This document shows positions 8,085 to 15,543 of a DNA stretch of 64,000 nt, piece by piece. The stretch comes from Labilibaculum sp. K2S (GTDB lineage: Bacteria; Bacteroidota; Bacteroidia; Bacteroidales; Marinifilaceae). Numbering within the stretch: position 1 is the stretch's first letter; every line of letters begins with the position of its first letter. The notes beneath the pieces are model-generated. The model did no database searches. It was not told where the DNA came from and worked only from the letters and a program-made list of their open reading frames with translations. The DNA is taken from assembly GCF_030372765.1 (NCBI RefSeq), contig NZ_JAUCMW010000009.1, positions 112,215-176,214 on the forward strand, written 5' to 3'. Made by a program: the position numbers and the translations under genes.

Positions 8085-9203
8085 ATGCACATTATCGATA
8101 CCACTCTTCGTGATGGAGAACAAGCACCTGGAGTTGTGTTCTCTCTTGAAGAAAAGCTAAAAATTGCAGCATTGTTGGACGAGGCTGGTGTAAAAGAATT
8201 GGAAATAGGAACACCTGCCATTTCTTTGGCAGATGAAGAAGATATTAGGATCATCAACGATCAAAGATTTCGTTTCAATGCCACCTGTTGGGCGCGCGCC
8301 TGCACTAATGATCTGCAGGCTGCTGCCCGAACAGGTGTTTCAAGAATCAACATTTCCTTCCCGGTTTCAGCAATTCATCTGGCATCGATTGGAAAAGACC
8401 GGAATTGGATGCTTGGCACCTTATCAACAGTAGTTAAGCAGGCACAAAACATGTTTGAATTCGTTGCAGTAGGTGCGCAGGATGCTTCCCGTTGTCAAAC
8501 CGATTTGCTTGATGATTTTGTTTTTGCCGCTGAAAACCTGAAGGTAAACCGCATTCGATTGGCCGATACGGTAGGCATCATGAATCCCATGTCGGTTCAA
8601 AAACTATTTGAAAGATATCAACTTTGCTTGTCAGGAACAGAACTGGAATTTCACGCTCACAACGATTTGGGAATGGCTACAGCCAATACCATTGCCGCTT
8701 TAAGTGCAGGAGCCAATACCGTCTCTGTAACAGTTAATGGTCTTGGAGAACGGGCTGGTAATGCCGCCTTGGAAGAAGTTGTGGCAGCTATGGCTTTTTC
8801 AATTTCGAAATCCTGTGGAATCAATTTAGAAAGCTGTATTCAGCTTTGCGAATTTGTAGAAAAGGCTTCGGGACGAAAAAACTCCGAATCAAAACCCATT
8901 TCAGGCGAAAAAGTTTACAGCCATGAATCGGGAATTCATTGCAACAGTCTTCTCAGGGATCCATTGAGTTATCATGCTTTTGACCCACAGTTAATCGGGC
9001 AAAAAAGTCAATTCATTATAGGTAAACACTCTGGTGCGGCTGTTCTAAAAGATGCATTAAAAGAAATGGGAATTCATTTAAACGACAAGCAAAGCCAATT
9101 ATTTATTGATGCTGTGAAAAAGCTCTCAGCCAGAAAAAAATCAGGACTAAACAGGAATGAATTACAACAATTATACAATAACTTATTTTGCTGCACTAAT
9201 TAA
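8085..9203 (+). CDS. nifV: Homocitrate synthase NifV
   Basis: Condenses acetyl-CoA with 2-oxoglutarate to form homocitrate, the organic ligand of FeMo-cofactor. The protein (372 residues) is a DRE-TIM metallolyase: IIDTTLRDGEQAPGV at the N-terminus supplies the metal and substrate residues, HAHNDLGMATANT holds the two metal-binding histidines, and GLGERAGNAALEEV follows. SHESGIHCNSLLRD and GKHSGAAVLKDAL resemble the C-terminal subdomain of isopropylmalate and homocitrate synthases. A 2-isopropylmalate synthase is excluded mainly by shortness (no leucine-binding domain) and by position as the last gene of the nif operon, 34 bases after the ferredoxin and before a terminator. Confidence 0.93.
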   Translation: MHIIDTTLRDGEQAPGVVFSLEEKLKIAALLDEAGVKELEIGTPAISLADEEDIRIINDQRFRFNATCWARACTNDLQAAARTGVSRINISFPVSAIHLASIGKDRNWMLGTLSTVVKQAQNMFEFVAVGAQDASRCQTDLLDDFVFAAENLKVNRIRLADTVGIMNPMSVQKLFERYQLCLSGTELEFHAHNDLGMATANTIAALSAGANTVSVTVNGLGERAGNAALEEVVAAMAFSISKSCGINLESCIQLCEFVEKASGRKNSESKPISGEKVYSHESGIHCNSLLRDPLSYHAFDPQLIGQKSQFIIGKHSGAAVLKDALKEMGIHLNDKQSQLFIDAVKKLSARKKSGLNRNELQQLYNNLFCCTN

Positions 9204-9276
9204 TTTCAACACAAAAAGACCAAATCACAAAACATACAAAAGTCAATTCTGTGGTAATATGCGGTAAATTAGGTTG

Positions 9277-9317
9277 CTGCCAGGCTTCTTGTAAAAAGGA
9301 AGTTTGGCAGTTTTTTA
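9277..9317 (+). terminator. Terminator of the nif operon
   Basis: CTGCCA (9277-9282) pairs with TGGCAG (9305-9310), with GCTTC/GAAGT extending the stem inwards, and is followed by six T. It lies about 75 bases after nifV. Confidence 0.85.
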
Positions 9318-9339
9318 TTTCTGATTAAAAAATCTCCAT

Positions 9340-9837
9340 CTAGTCTATTGATGTTTTAAAACGTTCATCAGATTTCAATGTTTTGTGCTTTTCATCCCAT
9401 TTCCGATCTAACCAACCTGATTTTACATGTTCACGATTATCAAACTGTCCAAAAAATGGTTTAATATCCAACAAAGGTGTGCCATCCAAAACATCAGCAT
9501 CCTCAACATGAAGAATATTTCCATTTACACCTATCAATTTCACGGTTGAGATACCTATTGCATTTGGTCTGCGAGGTGATCGGGTTGCAAAAACACCATG
9601 CTCTTCATTATCCATAAATGGAATTACTCTTAATTTGTAATCAGTTACTTTATGCAAATGGTAAATCAAAGTAATATGAGAAAACTCCACCAAATCTTTT
9701 AATCCATCAACAAATTCAGATTTTAATTCAACAGTGGCCTTTACCCCCTTCGCTCCCATTGGCTGTATTGGCATATTTTCAAGGGTTTTATATGAAGTTC
9801 GGATAATTCCTATGGTCTCAAATTTTATTTCTGGCAT
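9340..9837 (-). CDS. TsaA/TrmO-like tRNA (m6t6A37) methyltransferase
   Basis: A UPF0066/TsaA family protein. The Escherichia coli member TrmO N6-methylates t6A37 in tRNA-Thr using S-adenosylmethionine. Visible family features are IGIIRTSYKTLENMPIQ at the N-terminus and GVFATRSPRRPNAIGIS, the signature block, followed by LDGTPLLDIKPF. From the ATG at 9837 it is 165 residues. A longer GTG reading to 9879 adds an unlike leader. It lies on the strand opposite the nif genes with its 3' end facing the nif terminator. Some TsaA proteins sit in metal or nitrogenase clusters, so a role linked to nif is possible but not shown. Confidence 0.8.
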   Translation of the reverse strand: MPEIKFETIGIIRTSYKTLENMPIQPMGAKGVKATVELKSEFVDGLKDLVEFSHITLIYHLHKVTDYKLRVIPFMDNEEHGVFATRSPRRPNAIGISTVKLIGVNGNILHVEDADVLDGTPLLDIKPFFGQFDNREHVKSGWLDRKWDEKHKTLKSDERFKTSID

Positions 9838-9882
9838 CGTAACAATTTTGAAATGAACACTAAAATTAACAATTCTCACTAA

Positions 9883-9920
9883 AATAAAAGAGGTTGCCCC
9901 GATAAACGAAGCAACCTCTT
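9883..9920 (-). terminator. Terminator after the DUF4494 gene
   Basis: AGAGGTTGC (9889-9897) pairs with GCAACCTCT (9911-9919). Read on the minus strand, it is followed by a T-rich stretch (CTTTTATTTT), which suits termination of the gene that ends at 9987. Confidence 0.7.
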
Positions 9921-9986
9921 CTGTATGCCAAATCTGTATCAGTTATTACAGATTAAATAAAATCTCATTATTCGAAGAATTTTTAT

Positions 9987-10505
9987 CTATTCAAATTCGT
10001 CACTATTTGCTTCCATTTCTGCAATCGGTTTTAAATGTGCAGGAATCTCTTCATTAAGTTCATCGCTAAAATATGGGAATACATCCATTAATGGACTTTC
10101 TGAAATTGCAGGAATTTCATAAGGCACAATCATTGTACTTAAACACTCTTCCAAAAATTCATATGCCTGCTTCACATTATTGGCTTGAGTAAGCATATAT
10201 TGAGTCGCTTTCTTCTCTTTTCCGGAAGCTTCATCAACATCTACAAAAGAAACCTTTGCTTTAAACCAACGATCACCATTCTCGTTCGGATACAATTCTG
10301 TCACATTCGATTTACTAATGTTTGTAACATTAAAATCTCCGCTAATCATTTGTTCCAATTCTTTATGAATTCTTGCTTCGGCCTCTGTAAAAGAGACAGC
10401 ATCTACCAAATATGGTTCAGATACTTTTCTTTCTTTGCCAGATGCTTCATCAATTTTTACATATTTTACTTTGCACTCAAACCAATTATTTGTCATCATA
10501 TTCAA
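9987..10505 (-). CDS. DUF4494 domain protein
   Basis: A 172-residue protein of the Bacteroidota family DUF4494, function unknown. It contains two related halves: NNWFECKVKYVKIDEASGKE near the N-terminus and DRWFKAKVSFVDVDEASGKE from about residue 80, each followed by a helix rich in acidic and aromatic residues. This duplication is plain in the sequence. There is no signal peptide, so it should be cytoplasmic. Three ATG codons lie close together (10505, 10499, 10496); family members usually begin MM-NWFEC, so 10499 may be the true start. A -7 promoter box lies 20-27 bases upstream, and a hairpin follows the gene. Confidence 0.8.
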   Translation of the reverse strand: MNMMTNNWFECKVKYVKIDEASGKERKVSEPYLVDAVSFTEAEARIHKELEQMISGDFNVTNISKSNVTELYPNENGDRWFKAKVSFVDVDEASGKEKKATQYMLTQANNVKQAYEFLEECLSTMIVPYEIPAISESPLMDVFPYFSDELNEEIPAHLKPIAEMEANSDEFE

Positions 10506-10524
10506 TTTATTTTTTTTAGGTTAA

Positions 10525-10532
10525 CAAAGATA
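10525..10532 (-). promoter_or_regulatory. Bacteroidota -7 promoter box for the DUF4494 gene
   Basis: On the minus strand this reads TATCTTTG, a perfect TAnnTTTG. No clear TTG is found 19-21 bases upstream. Transcription would begin about 13 bases before the first ATG. Confidence 0.45.
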
Positions 10533-10697
10533 AAATAACCTAGAAGTAATCATTATTAGATTTAGAATAAAAATGGAAATATTCTTAACCATTTATTCTC
10601 CTGCTGCAGGAAACTTATATGCACGTGCCGAAGACATATGTAAACAGCGTCCCCTACTAAAACTGCATTTTATATATTAAATTGTTCCGACACAAAA

Positions 10698-10727
10698 AAA
10701 AAGGATGCCTGTAAAGACATCCTTTTT
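10698..10727 (-). terminator. Terminator after tRNA-Met copy 1
   Basis: AAGGATG (10701-10707) pairs with CATCCTT (10718-10724), with G-U and C-G pairs extending inwards. On the minus strand it directly follows the tRNA 3' end and runs into nine T. Confidence 0.8.
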
Positions 10728-10728
10728 G

Positions 10729-10802
10729 TAGCGAGAGGCGGGCTTGAACCGCCGACCTCGTGATTATGAATCACGCGCTCTAACCAGCTGAGCTACCTCG
10801 CC
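10729..10802 (-). tRNA. tRNA-Met (CAT), copy 1
   Basis: On the minus strand a 74-base cloverleaf: acceptor GGCGAGG with TCTCGCT, D-arm AGCTCAGCTGGTTAGAGC, anticodon stem CGTGA/TCACG around loop TTCATAA (anticodon CAT), T-arm GGCGGTTCAAGCCCGCC. It lacks the three G-C pairs of an initiator anticodon stem, so it is the elongator form, or less likely the tRNA-Ile with a modified C. CCA is not encoded. An identical copy lies 463 bases away. Confidence 0.93.
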
Positions 10803-11157
10803 GTTTTTGCTGGATTGCGGTGCAAATATAATTGCATTTTAGTTCTAAAAAAAATCTTTTTATTGGAAATTGAATCAAGCTTTGGTTTTAATAGGGCAAA
10901 CTATCTCAATTACAGAAATATTACACTCAAAATTTATTTTATTTTATTTCAAAAAAGCAAATAATCCTTACTCAATTAAAAAAAACAGGCCAAATATGAA
11001 CCAATTTCGTATCTATAAAGTAGTCTACTTGCCACAACTTAATCGTAAAACAACCTCCTCCCATTAAACATCTGAATATCCTGATTCAAATCAATTTTCA
11101 AAGACTATGAATATGTCAAAATCAGATCCCACTTGGTTCTGGATTTTAATAAAAAAA
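10803..11157. other. Spacer between the two tRNA-Met genes
   Basis: AT-rich. The only open frame (near 10870-11067) begins with TTG, has no recognisable motif and low-complexity composition, and is judged not a gene. Nothing else is seen apart from the terminator at its end. Confidence 0.5.
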
Positions 11158-11190
11158 CAAAGGGAATAACTGAAAAGTTATTCCCTTTTT
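11158..11190 (-). terminator. Terminator after tRNA-Met copy 2
   Basis: AGGGAATAACT (11161-11171) and AGTTATTCCCT (11176-11186) form a perfect 11-bp stem with a 4-base loop. On the minus strand it directly follows the tRNA and runs into T residues. The stem sequence differs from that of copy 1. Confidence 0.85.
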
Positions 11191-11191
11191 G

Positions 11192-11265
11192 TAGCGAGAG
11201 GCGGGCTTGAACCGCCGACCTCGTGATTATGAATCACGCGCTCTAACCAGCTGAGCTACCTCGCC
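11192..11265 (-). tRNA. tRNA-Met (CAT), copy 2
   Basis: Identical over all 74 bases to the tRNA at 10729-10802, with the same anticodon loop TTCATAA. Flanking sequence is not shared beyond a few bases, so the copies have separate terminators. Confidence 0.93.
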
Positions 11266-11631
11266 GTTTTTCTAACGAGGTGCAAATATAAAATCCTTTT
11301 TCATTTAAAAAAAATCCTCACCCATTTTTTTCTAAAAAGTTTAGAATTGCAATCTCTAAAATTTATTTCTTAAATTTTCCTTATATTACTAAAGTTAAAC
11401 CACTGACAAAATGAAAAATACTGAACAATATGGAAATCCGGTAAGTTTTATCCTGTTTTTTTTTATTCCATATTCTTAAGTATCTTGCGAAAAATTTCAG
11501 TAGTAACTTACAATTCACGTTTTTAGTTAGAAAAACCCCTGTATTTTGGGTTATATGAAAAAACTATAGACATGTATAAATGGTTTTTACATATTTTCAT
11601 CTAATTATTTTATTAAATCAAAGCCCGTCCA
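11266..11631. other. Intergenic stretch without a recognisable gene
   Basis: AT-rich sequence between tRNA copy 2 and the START-like gene. A 22-codon frame starts at 11411 but nothing supports it. The promoters of both neighbours should lie here; a clear TAnnTTTG box was not found. Confidence 0.4.
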
Positions 11632-12006
11632 ATGCAACAATTTGAACTCGAATATGTGCTCCATGCCTCACAGAAAGTAATTTACGATAGATTAAGCAGT
11701 GCCAGTGGATTATCAGAATGGTTTGCTGATGATGTTAATCAAAAAGGAAAAATTTTTACTTTCATTTGGGAAGGCTCGGAACAACAAGCGGAACTAATTC
11801 TAAAAAAAGACAATCGCCTGATTCGTTTTCATTGGCTGGACAGCGAAGACGATGAAAGTTTCTTCGAATTCAAAATTGAAATAGATGCTCTAACCAACGA
11901 TTTATCCTTAATTATCACTGATTATGCCGAAGAAGATGAAGTTGAAGAGGGAATTGAACTATGGGATTCACAAATTTCAGAACTAAAACAAGTTTTAGGC
12001 ATCTAA
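11632..12006 (+). CDS. START-like (SRPBCC) domain protein
   Basis: A 124-residue single-domain protein of the Bacteroidota START-like family, related to the AHSA1/SRPBCC helix-grip fold. The N-terminus MQQFELEYVLHASQKVIYDRLSSASGLSEWFADDV is typical: a strand, then the helix that ends in the SGLSEWFA motif, followed by FTFIWEGSEQQAEL and RFHWLDSEDDESFFEFKI. It has no signal peptide and is acidic. Ligand and role are unknown; the fold usually makes a hydrophobic pocket. It precedes the LptF/G-like gene on the same strand, but a possible promoter lies between them. Confidence 0.8.
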   Translation: MQQFELEYVLHASQKVIYDRLSSASGLSEWFADDVNQKGKIFTFIWEGSEQQAELILKKDNRLIRFHWLDSEDDESFFEFKIEIDALTNDLSLIITDYAEEDEVEEGIELWDSQISELKQVLGI

Positions 12007-12048
12007 TTTTTTAACACTCCACATTTACGAAACCTAATTAAAATACCT

Positions 12049-12056
12049 TATTTTTG
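12049..12056 (+). promoter_or_regulatory. Possible -7 promoter box for the lptF/G operon
   Basis: TATTTTTG fits TAnnTTTG. A good -33 TTG is not visible. It lies about 136 bases before the permease start. Confidence 0.35.
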
Positions 12057-12191
12057 TATTCCTCAAGACCAGTCTCATTGTGTTATTGGTCTTGTTTTGT
12101 ATGGAACAAACCGTGAAGTTTCAACAAACATGATTTACTAATCTGGTTGAAAGATATTTTAGATTCCATTTATCAACCAAAATGGCAAGGA

Positions 12192-13652
12192 ATGAAAAGA
12201 TTGCATTCATTTATTTTAAAAAGCTTTTTAGGGCCTCTGGCATTTACCTTTTTCATCTGCATGTTTGTTTTACTCATGCAATTTTTATGGCGTTACATAG
12301 ATGAATTGGTAGGAAAAGGTCTTGACTGGACTGTTATTGCTGAATTTCTATTTTATGTTTCGGCGACTTTAGTCCCAATGGCACTTCCTTTAGCTATTTT
12401 ATTAGCCTCCATAATGACCTTCGGCAATATGGGTGAGAATTACGAACTCTTAGCAATGAAAGCGGCTGGAATATCCTTACAAAGGATCATGAAACCATTA
12501 ACTATTCTAATTATTCTTATTAGTTTAGGTGCATTCTATTTCTCCAACAATATAATGCCTATTGCTTCCCTTAAAACAACAACCTTACTTCGTGATATCA
12601 AAAGACAAAACCCTGAATTAATTCTTAAGGAGGGAATATTCACTAACGACTTACCAAAATTTAGTGTTAAGGTTGGAAAAATAGATAAAAATACAGGAAT
12701 GATGTATGATCTTTTGATCTATGATCATCGTGAAAATCTAGGTAATACAGATGTAACTGTAGCCGATTCGGGAACTATGGTAACTTCAGCTGACAAGCTA
12801 ACCATGAATCTTACGCTATATAGTGGTAATATTTATCAGGAAGTAAAACAAAAACCCCGAGACAGGAACAAAAATCATCCTTCCCGAAGAATAAAATTCA
12901 GGGTGTTCAAGCAAAATATCTCGTTGCCGGGCACAGATTTAAAGAGGACTGACGAAAATGTTTACAAAAACAGTTATAGAATGCTGAATTTGGGACAATT
13001 GGTAAATCAGGAAGACTCTCTTGAACTTAACCTAAAAAAGGAAAAAGATACCTTTACTAAAAGTTTACTTGCCAGACATTATTTTCAAAAAGAACCTAAG
13101 AACTTATTGAGGGACTCCATAAAATCCATCTTGATTACAGAAAAGATACAAGATGCGGACTCTTTGTTCGATAAGCTTTCCTCATCAAAAAAACTCACTA
13201 CAATTAGTTATGCTTTAAATAAAGGCAGAAAAGCCCGTGAAAATATTTCCAGAAAAGATGGCGAATTTTCCGGCCAAATTAAATGGATTAGAAAATACAC
13301 CAACGAATGGCATCGTAAATTCACATTGCCTTTTGCCTGCTTTATCTTTTTCTTTATTGGAGCTCCTCTTGGAGCAATTATCCGTAAAGGAGGATTGGGT
13401 ATGCCGGTAATTATCTCGATTTTGTTTTTTATTATTTACTACATTATTTCGATGACAGCAGAACGCTTTTCAAAAGAGTTGATTCTTCAGTCGGTTTGGG
13501 GCATGTGGATGTCTTCACTTATCGTTCTGCCTTTAGGAATAATTCTTACTTATAAAGCGACAACCGACTCCGCGGTATTCAATATCGAGAATTATATTGA
13601 TTTCTTTAAAAAAATTAATCCTCTGAAATTTTTCAAGAAAAAAAATGCATAA
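12192..13652 (+). CDS. LptF/LptG-family lipopolysaccharide export permease (YjgP/YjgQ)
   Basis: An inner-membrane subunit of the Lpt exporter that extracts lipopolysaccharide from the inner membrane. The N-terminus MKRLHSFILKSFLGPLAFTF matches the family opening. Three hydrophobic segments lie within the first 130 residues, a periplasmic beta-jellyroll-like region with PKFSVKVGKIDKNTGMMYDL follows, and three more segments close the protein (FPFACFIFFFIGAPLGAIIRKGG being typical). From the ATG at 12192 it has 486 residues, longer than the roughly 360 of E. coli because of a lysine-rich insert near residues 250-370. A TTG reading from 12147 is less likely. Its last 8 bases overlap the next gene as ATGCATAA. 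Confidence 0.88.
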   Translation: MKRLHSFILKSFLGPLAFTFFICMFVLLMQFLWRYIDELVGKGLDWTVIAEFLFYVSATLVPMALPLAILLASIMTFGNMGENYELLAMKAAGISLQRIMKPLTILIILISLGAFYFSNNIMPIASLKTTTLLRDIKRQNPELILKEGIFTNDLPKFSVKVGKIDKNTGMMYDLLIYDHRENLGNTDVTVADSGTMVTSADKLTMNLTLYSGNIYQEVKQKPRDRNKNHPSRRIKFRVFKQNISLPGTDLKRTDENVYKNSYRMLNLGQLVNQEDSLELNLKKEKDTFTKSLLARHYFQKEPKNLLRDSIKSILITEKIQDADSLFDKLSSSKKLTTISYALNKGRKARENISRKDGEFSGQIKWIRKYTNEWHRKFTLPFACFIFFFIGAPLGAIIRKGGLGMPVIISILFFIIYYIISMTAERFSKELILQSVWGMWMSSLIVLPLGIILTYKATTDSAVFNIENYIDFFKKINPLKFFKKKNA

Positions 13653-14115
13653 ACTATCCCTTATTTTAGGATTACTTTTTATTCTTATATCGGGTTCCTG
13701 CAGCACATCAGTGTCGCCACAGAATAAGGAAGTAGATGAATTCATTAATAAATGGCACAAAACTGCAGCTGAGGCAGAATTGACATCCTATTTTGATATG
13801 ATGAGTGAAAATGCTGTTTACATTGGTACAGATGCAGGCGAACGCTGGACTAAAAAAGAGTTTTTCGCATTCTGCAAACCTCACTTTTTAAAAGGAAAAA
13901 CCTGGGATTTTAAGCCTTTCGACCGACAAATATATTTCTCCGATGATCACAAAACCATCTGGTTTGATGAACTACTAAATACCTGGATGGGTGTTTGCCG
14001 CGGATCGGGGGTTATTGTTCTTGAAAATGGAGAACTTAAAATTTCACACTATCATCTTTCAGTCACCATTAAAAATGAAAAGATGAACGAATTTTTACGA
14101 ATCAATCAAGAATAA
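13645..14115 (+). CDS. SnoaL/NTF2-like lipoprotein
   Basis: A 156-residue exported protein with an N-terminal hydrophobic segment ending in LISGSCSTS, a probable though imperfect lipobox. The rest resembles a cone-shaped NTF2/SnoaL-like domain: EFINKWHKTAAEAELTSYFDMM, then AVYIGTDAGERWTKKEF (the conserved GTD..ERW motif of the SnoaL_3 group) and the final strands DELLNTWMGVCRGSGVIV and ISHYHLSVTI. The activity is unknown. It overlaps the permease gene by 8 bases (ATGCATAA), so translation is likely coupled. The DUF5522 gene follows 1 base later. Confidence 0.72.
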   Translation: MHKLSLILGLLFILISGSCSTSVSPQNKEVDEFINKWHKTAAEAELTSYFDMMSENAVYIGTDAGERWTKKEFFAFCKPHFLKGKTWDFKPFDRQIYFSDDHKTIWFDELLNTWMGVCRGSGVIVLENGELKISHYHLSVTIKNEKMNEFLRINQE

Positions 14116-14116
14116 C

Positions 14117-14284
14117 ATGTTCGACGACTTAAAACCAGATATTGATTATACGATGAGTCCCGACGGATATCGAATACTCACAAAAAAGTATTTAACAGAG
14201 AGAGGATATTGCTGTGGAAACGGATGCAAACATTGTCCTTATTTCCCAAAACACAATAAAGGAAACAGAACATTAAAAGAGTAA
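14117..14284 (+). CDS. Small Cys-rich DUF5522 protein
   Basis: A 55-residue protein: MFDDLKPDIDYTMSPDGYRI leads to LTKKYLTERGYCCGNGCKHC and a short basic tail. The GYCCGNGCKHCPY motif, with four cysteines, is the mark of DUF5522, found in many bacteria and thought to bind metal. The function is unknown. It starts 1 base after the lipoprotein stop, and fmt begins 6 bases after its own stop, so it sits tightly inside an operon. The start codon is the only ATG that gives the full family length. Confidence 0.85.
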   Translation: MFDDLKPDIDYTMSPDGYRILTKKYLTERGYCCGNGCKHCPYFPKHNKGNRTLKE

Positions 14285-14290
14285 GGAATT

Positions 14291-15256
14291 ATGAATAAAC
14301 TTCGAATTGTATACATGGGTACGCCCGATTTTGCTGTTGCTCCTCTTGAAGCCTTACTAAATGCAGGATGCAATGTTGTTGGTGTAATTACAAATCCTGA
14401 CAAACCTGCCGGCAGAGGTCAACAAATTCAGGAAGCTGCAGTGAAAAAATTCGCAGTAGAAAAAGGACTAAAAATTCTTCAGCCGGAGAAATTTAGAGAT
14501 GAAAAATTTCTGGAAGAATTAAAAGCATTAAAAGCTGACCTTCAAGTAGTGGTTGCATTTAAAATGCTTCCGGAAATGGTGTGGAGCATGCCAAAATACG
14601 GAACGTTAAACCTTCACGCATCACTTCTTCCACAGTACAGAGGTGCGGCGCCGATCAATTGGGCTATTATTAATGGAGATCAGGAAACAGGTGTTTCTAC
14701 CTTCCTTCTTCAGCACGAAATTGATACCGGTAATATCCTGTTTCAGGAAAAAATTTCGATTGGAGATAATGATAACGTAGAAGTTATTCATGATAAATTA
14801 ATGACTGTTGGTTCTGAACTGGTTGTTAAAACAGTTCGTGCTATAGAGGCGGGAGAATATCCTCAGATTCCTCAGGAAAATTTATCCAATGAAGTAATTA
14901 CATTAAAATCGGCACCAAAAATTTTCAAAGAAGATTGTAAAATTGATTGGAGCAAAGATTTAAACTCTATCCATAACTTGATTCGCGGCTTAAGTCCATA
15001 CCCGGCATCATGGACTGAACTAATCCCTAATGAAGCGGGAAAAGCAATTGGACTTAAAATCTTCACAAGCGAAAAAGAAAAAATAAATCACAATGAAGAA
15101 ATTGGCCATATCGTTACCGATGGCAAGACCTATTTAAAGGTAGCTGTAAACGGAGGTTTTATCTCCATCAAAATGCTTCAGCAAGCGGGCAAAAAGCGCA
15201 TGAAAACGGAAGATTTTCTCCGAGGATTTCAACAAATAAAGAACTATCATTTATAA
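14291..15256 (+). CDS. fmt: Methionyl-tRNA formyltransferase
   Basis: Formylates the initiator methionyl-tRNA using 10-formyltetrahydrofolate. The 321-residue protein opens with RIVYMGTPDFAVAPLEALL, then VGVITNPDKPAGRGQ, LNLHASLLPQYRGAAPINWA (the catalytic Asn/His region with the SLLP motif), and TGVSTFLLQHEIDTGNIL with the active-site Asp. The C-terminal OB-like domain carries NLIRGLSPYPASWTE. It is the last gene of a four-gene strand-matched run that starts with the LptF/G permease and is followed by a strong terminator. Confidence 0.96.
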   Translation: MNKLRIVYMGTPDFAVAPLEALLNAGCNVVGVITNPDKPAGRGQQIQEAAVKKFAVEKGLKILQPEKFRDEKFLEELKALKADLQVVVAFKMLPEMVWSMPKYGTLNLHASLLPQYRGAAPINWAIINGDQETGVSTFLLQHEIDTGNILFQEKISIGDNDNVEVIHDKLMTVGSELVVKTVRAIEAGEYPQIPQENLSNEVITLKSAPKIFKEDCKIDWSKDLNSIHNLIRGLSPYPASWTELIPNEAGKAIGLKIFTSEKEKINHNEEIGHIVTDGKTYLKVAVNGGFISIKMLQQAGKKRMKTEDFLRGFQQIKNYHL

Positions 15257-15261
15257 AATAC

Positions 15262-15289
15262 AAGGAAGCTGTTTCAGCTTCCTTTTTTT
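15262..15289 (+). terminator. Terminator after fmt
   Basis: AGGAAGCTG (15263-15271) pairs perfectly with CAGCTTCCT (15275-15283) around a TTT loop and is followed by a T run. Confidence 0.9.
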
Positions 15290-15543
15290 ATGCTCACCAA
15301 ATAAAAAAGGATACTCACCAATTATTCTTTTATTTTCGAAAACCTTTTCGTAAATTCTATATAGCTCTAATTTGGTTTTCAGGAAGTTAAATTCCCAATT
15401 AGATCATATTCACACAGCTGCCAGAATAATATTCTCATCCTCTCACCTCTTCCCCTTAGAGACTATATTCTTTTGCGCCTCATCATGTGTCACTTCTACA
15501 TTTTGATATGCTGTTCTATCTTACCTACATAAACTTATAATTT

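Noticed and set aside
9838..9879. GTG-started 14-residue extension of the TrmO-like protein
   Set aside because: The family begins near MPEIKFETIG, and ATG 9837 fits.
10870..11067. 65-residue protein between the tRNA genes
   Set aside because: TTG start, AT-rich low-complexity composition and no motif.
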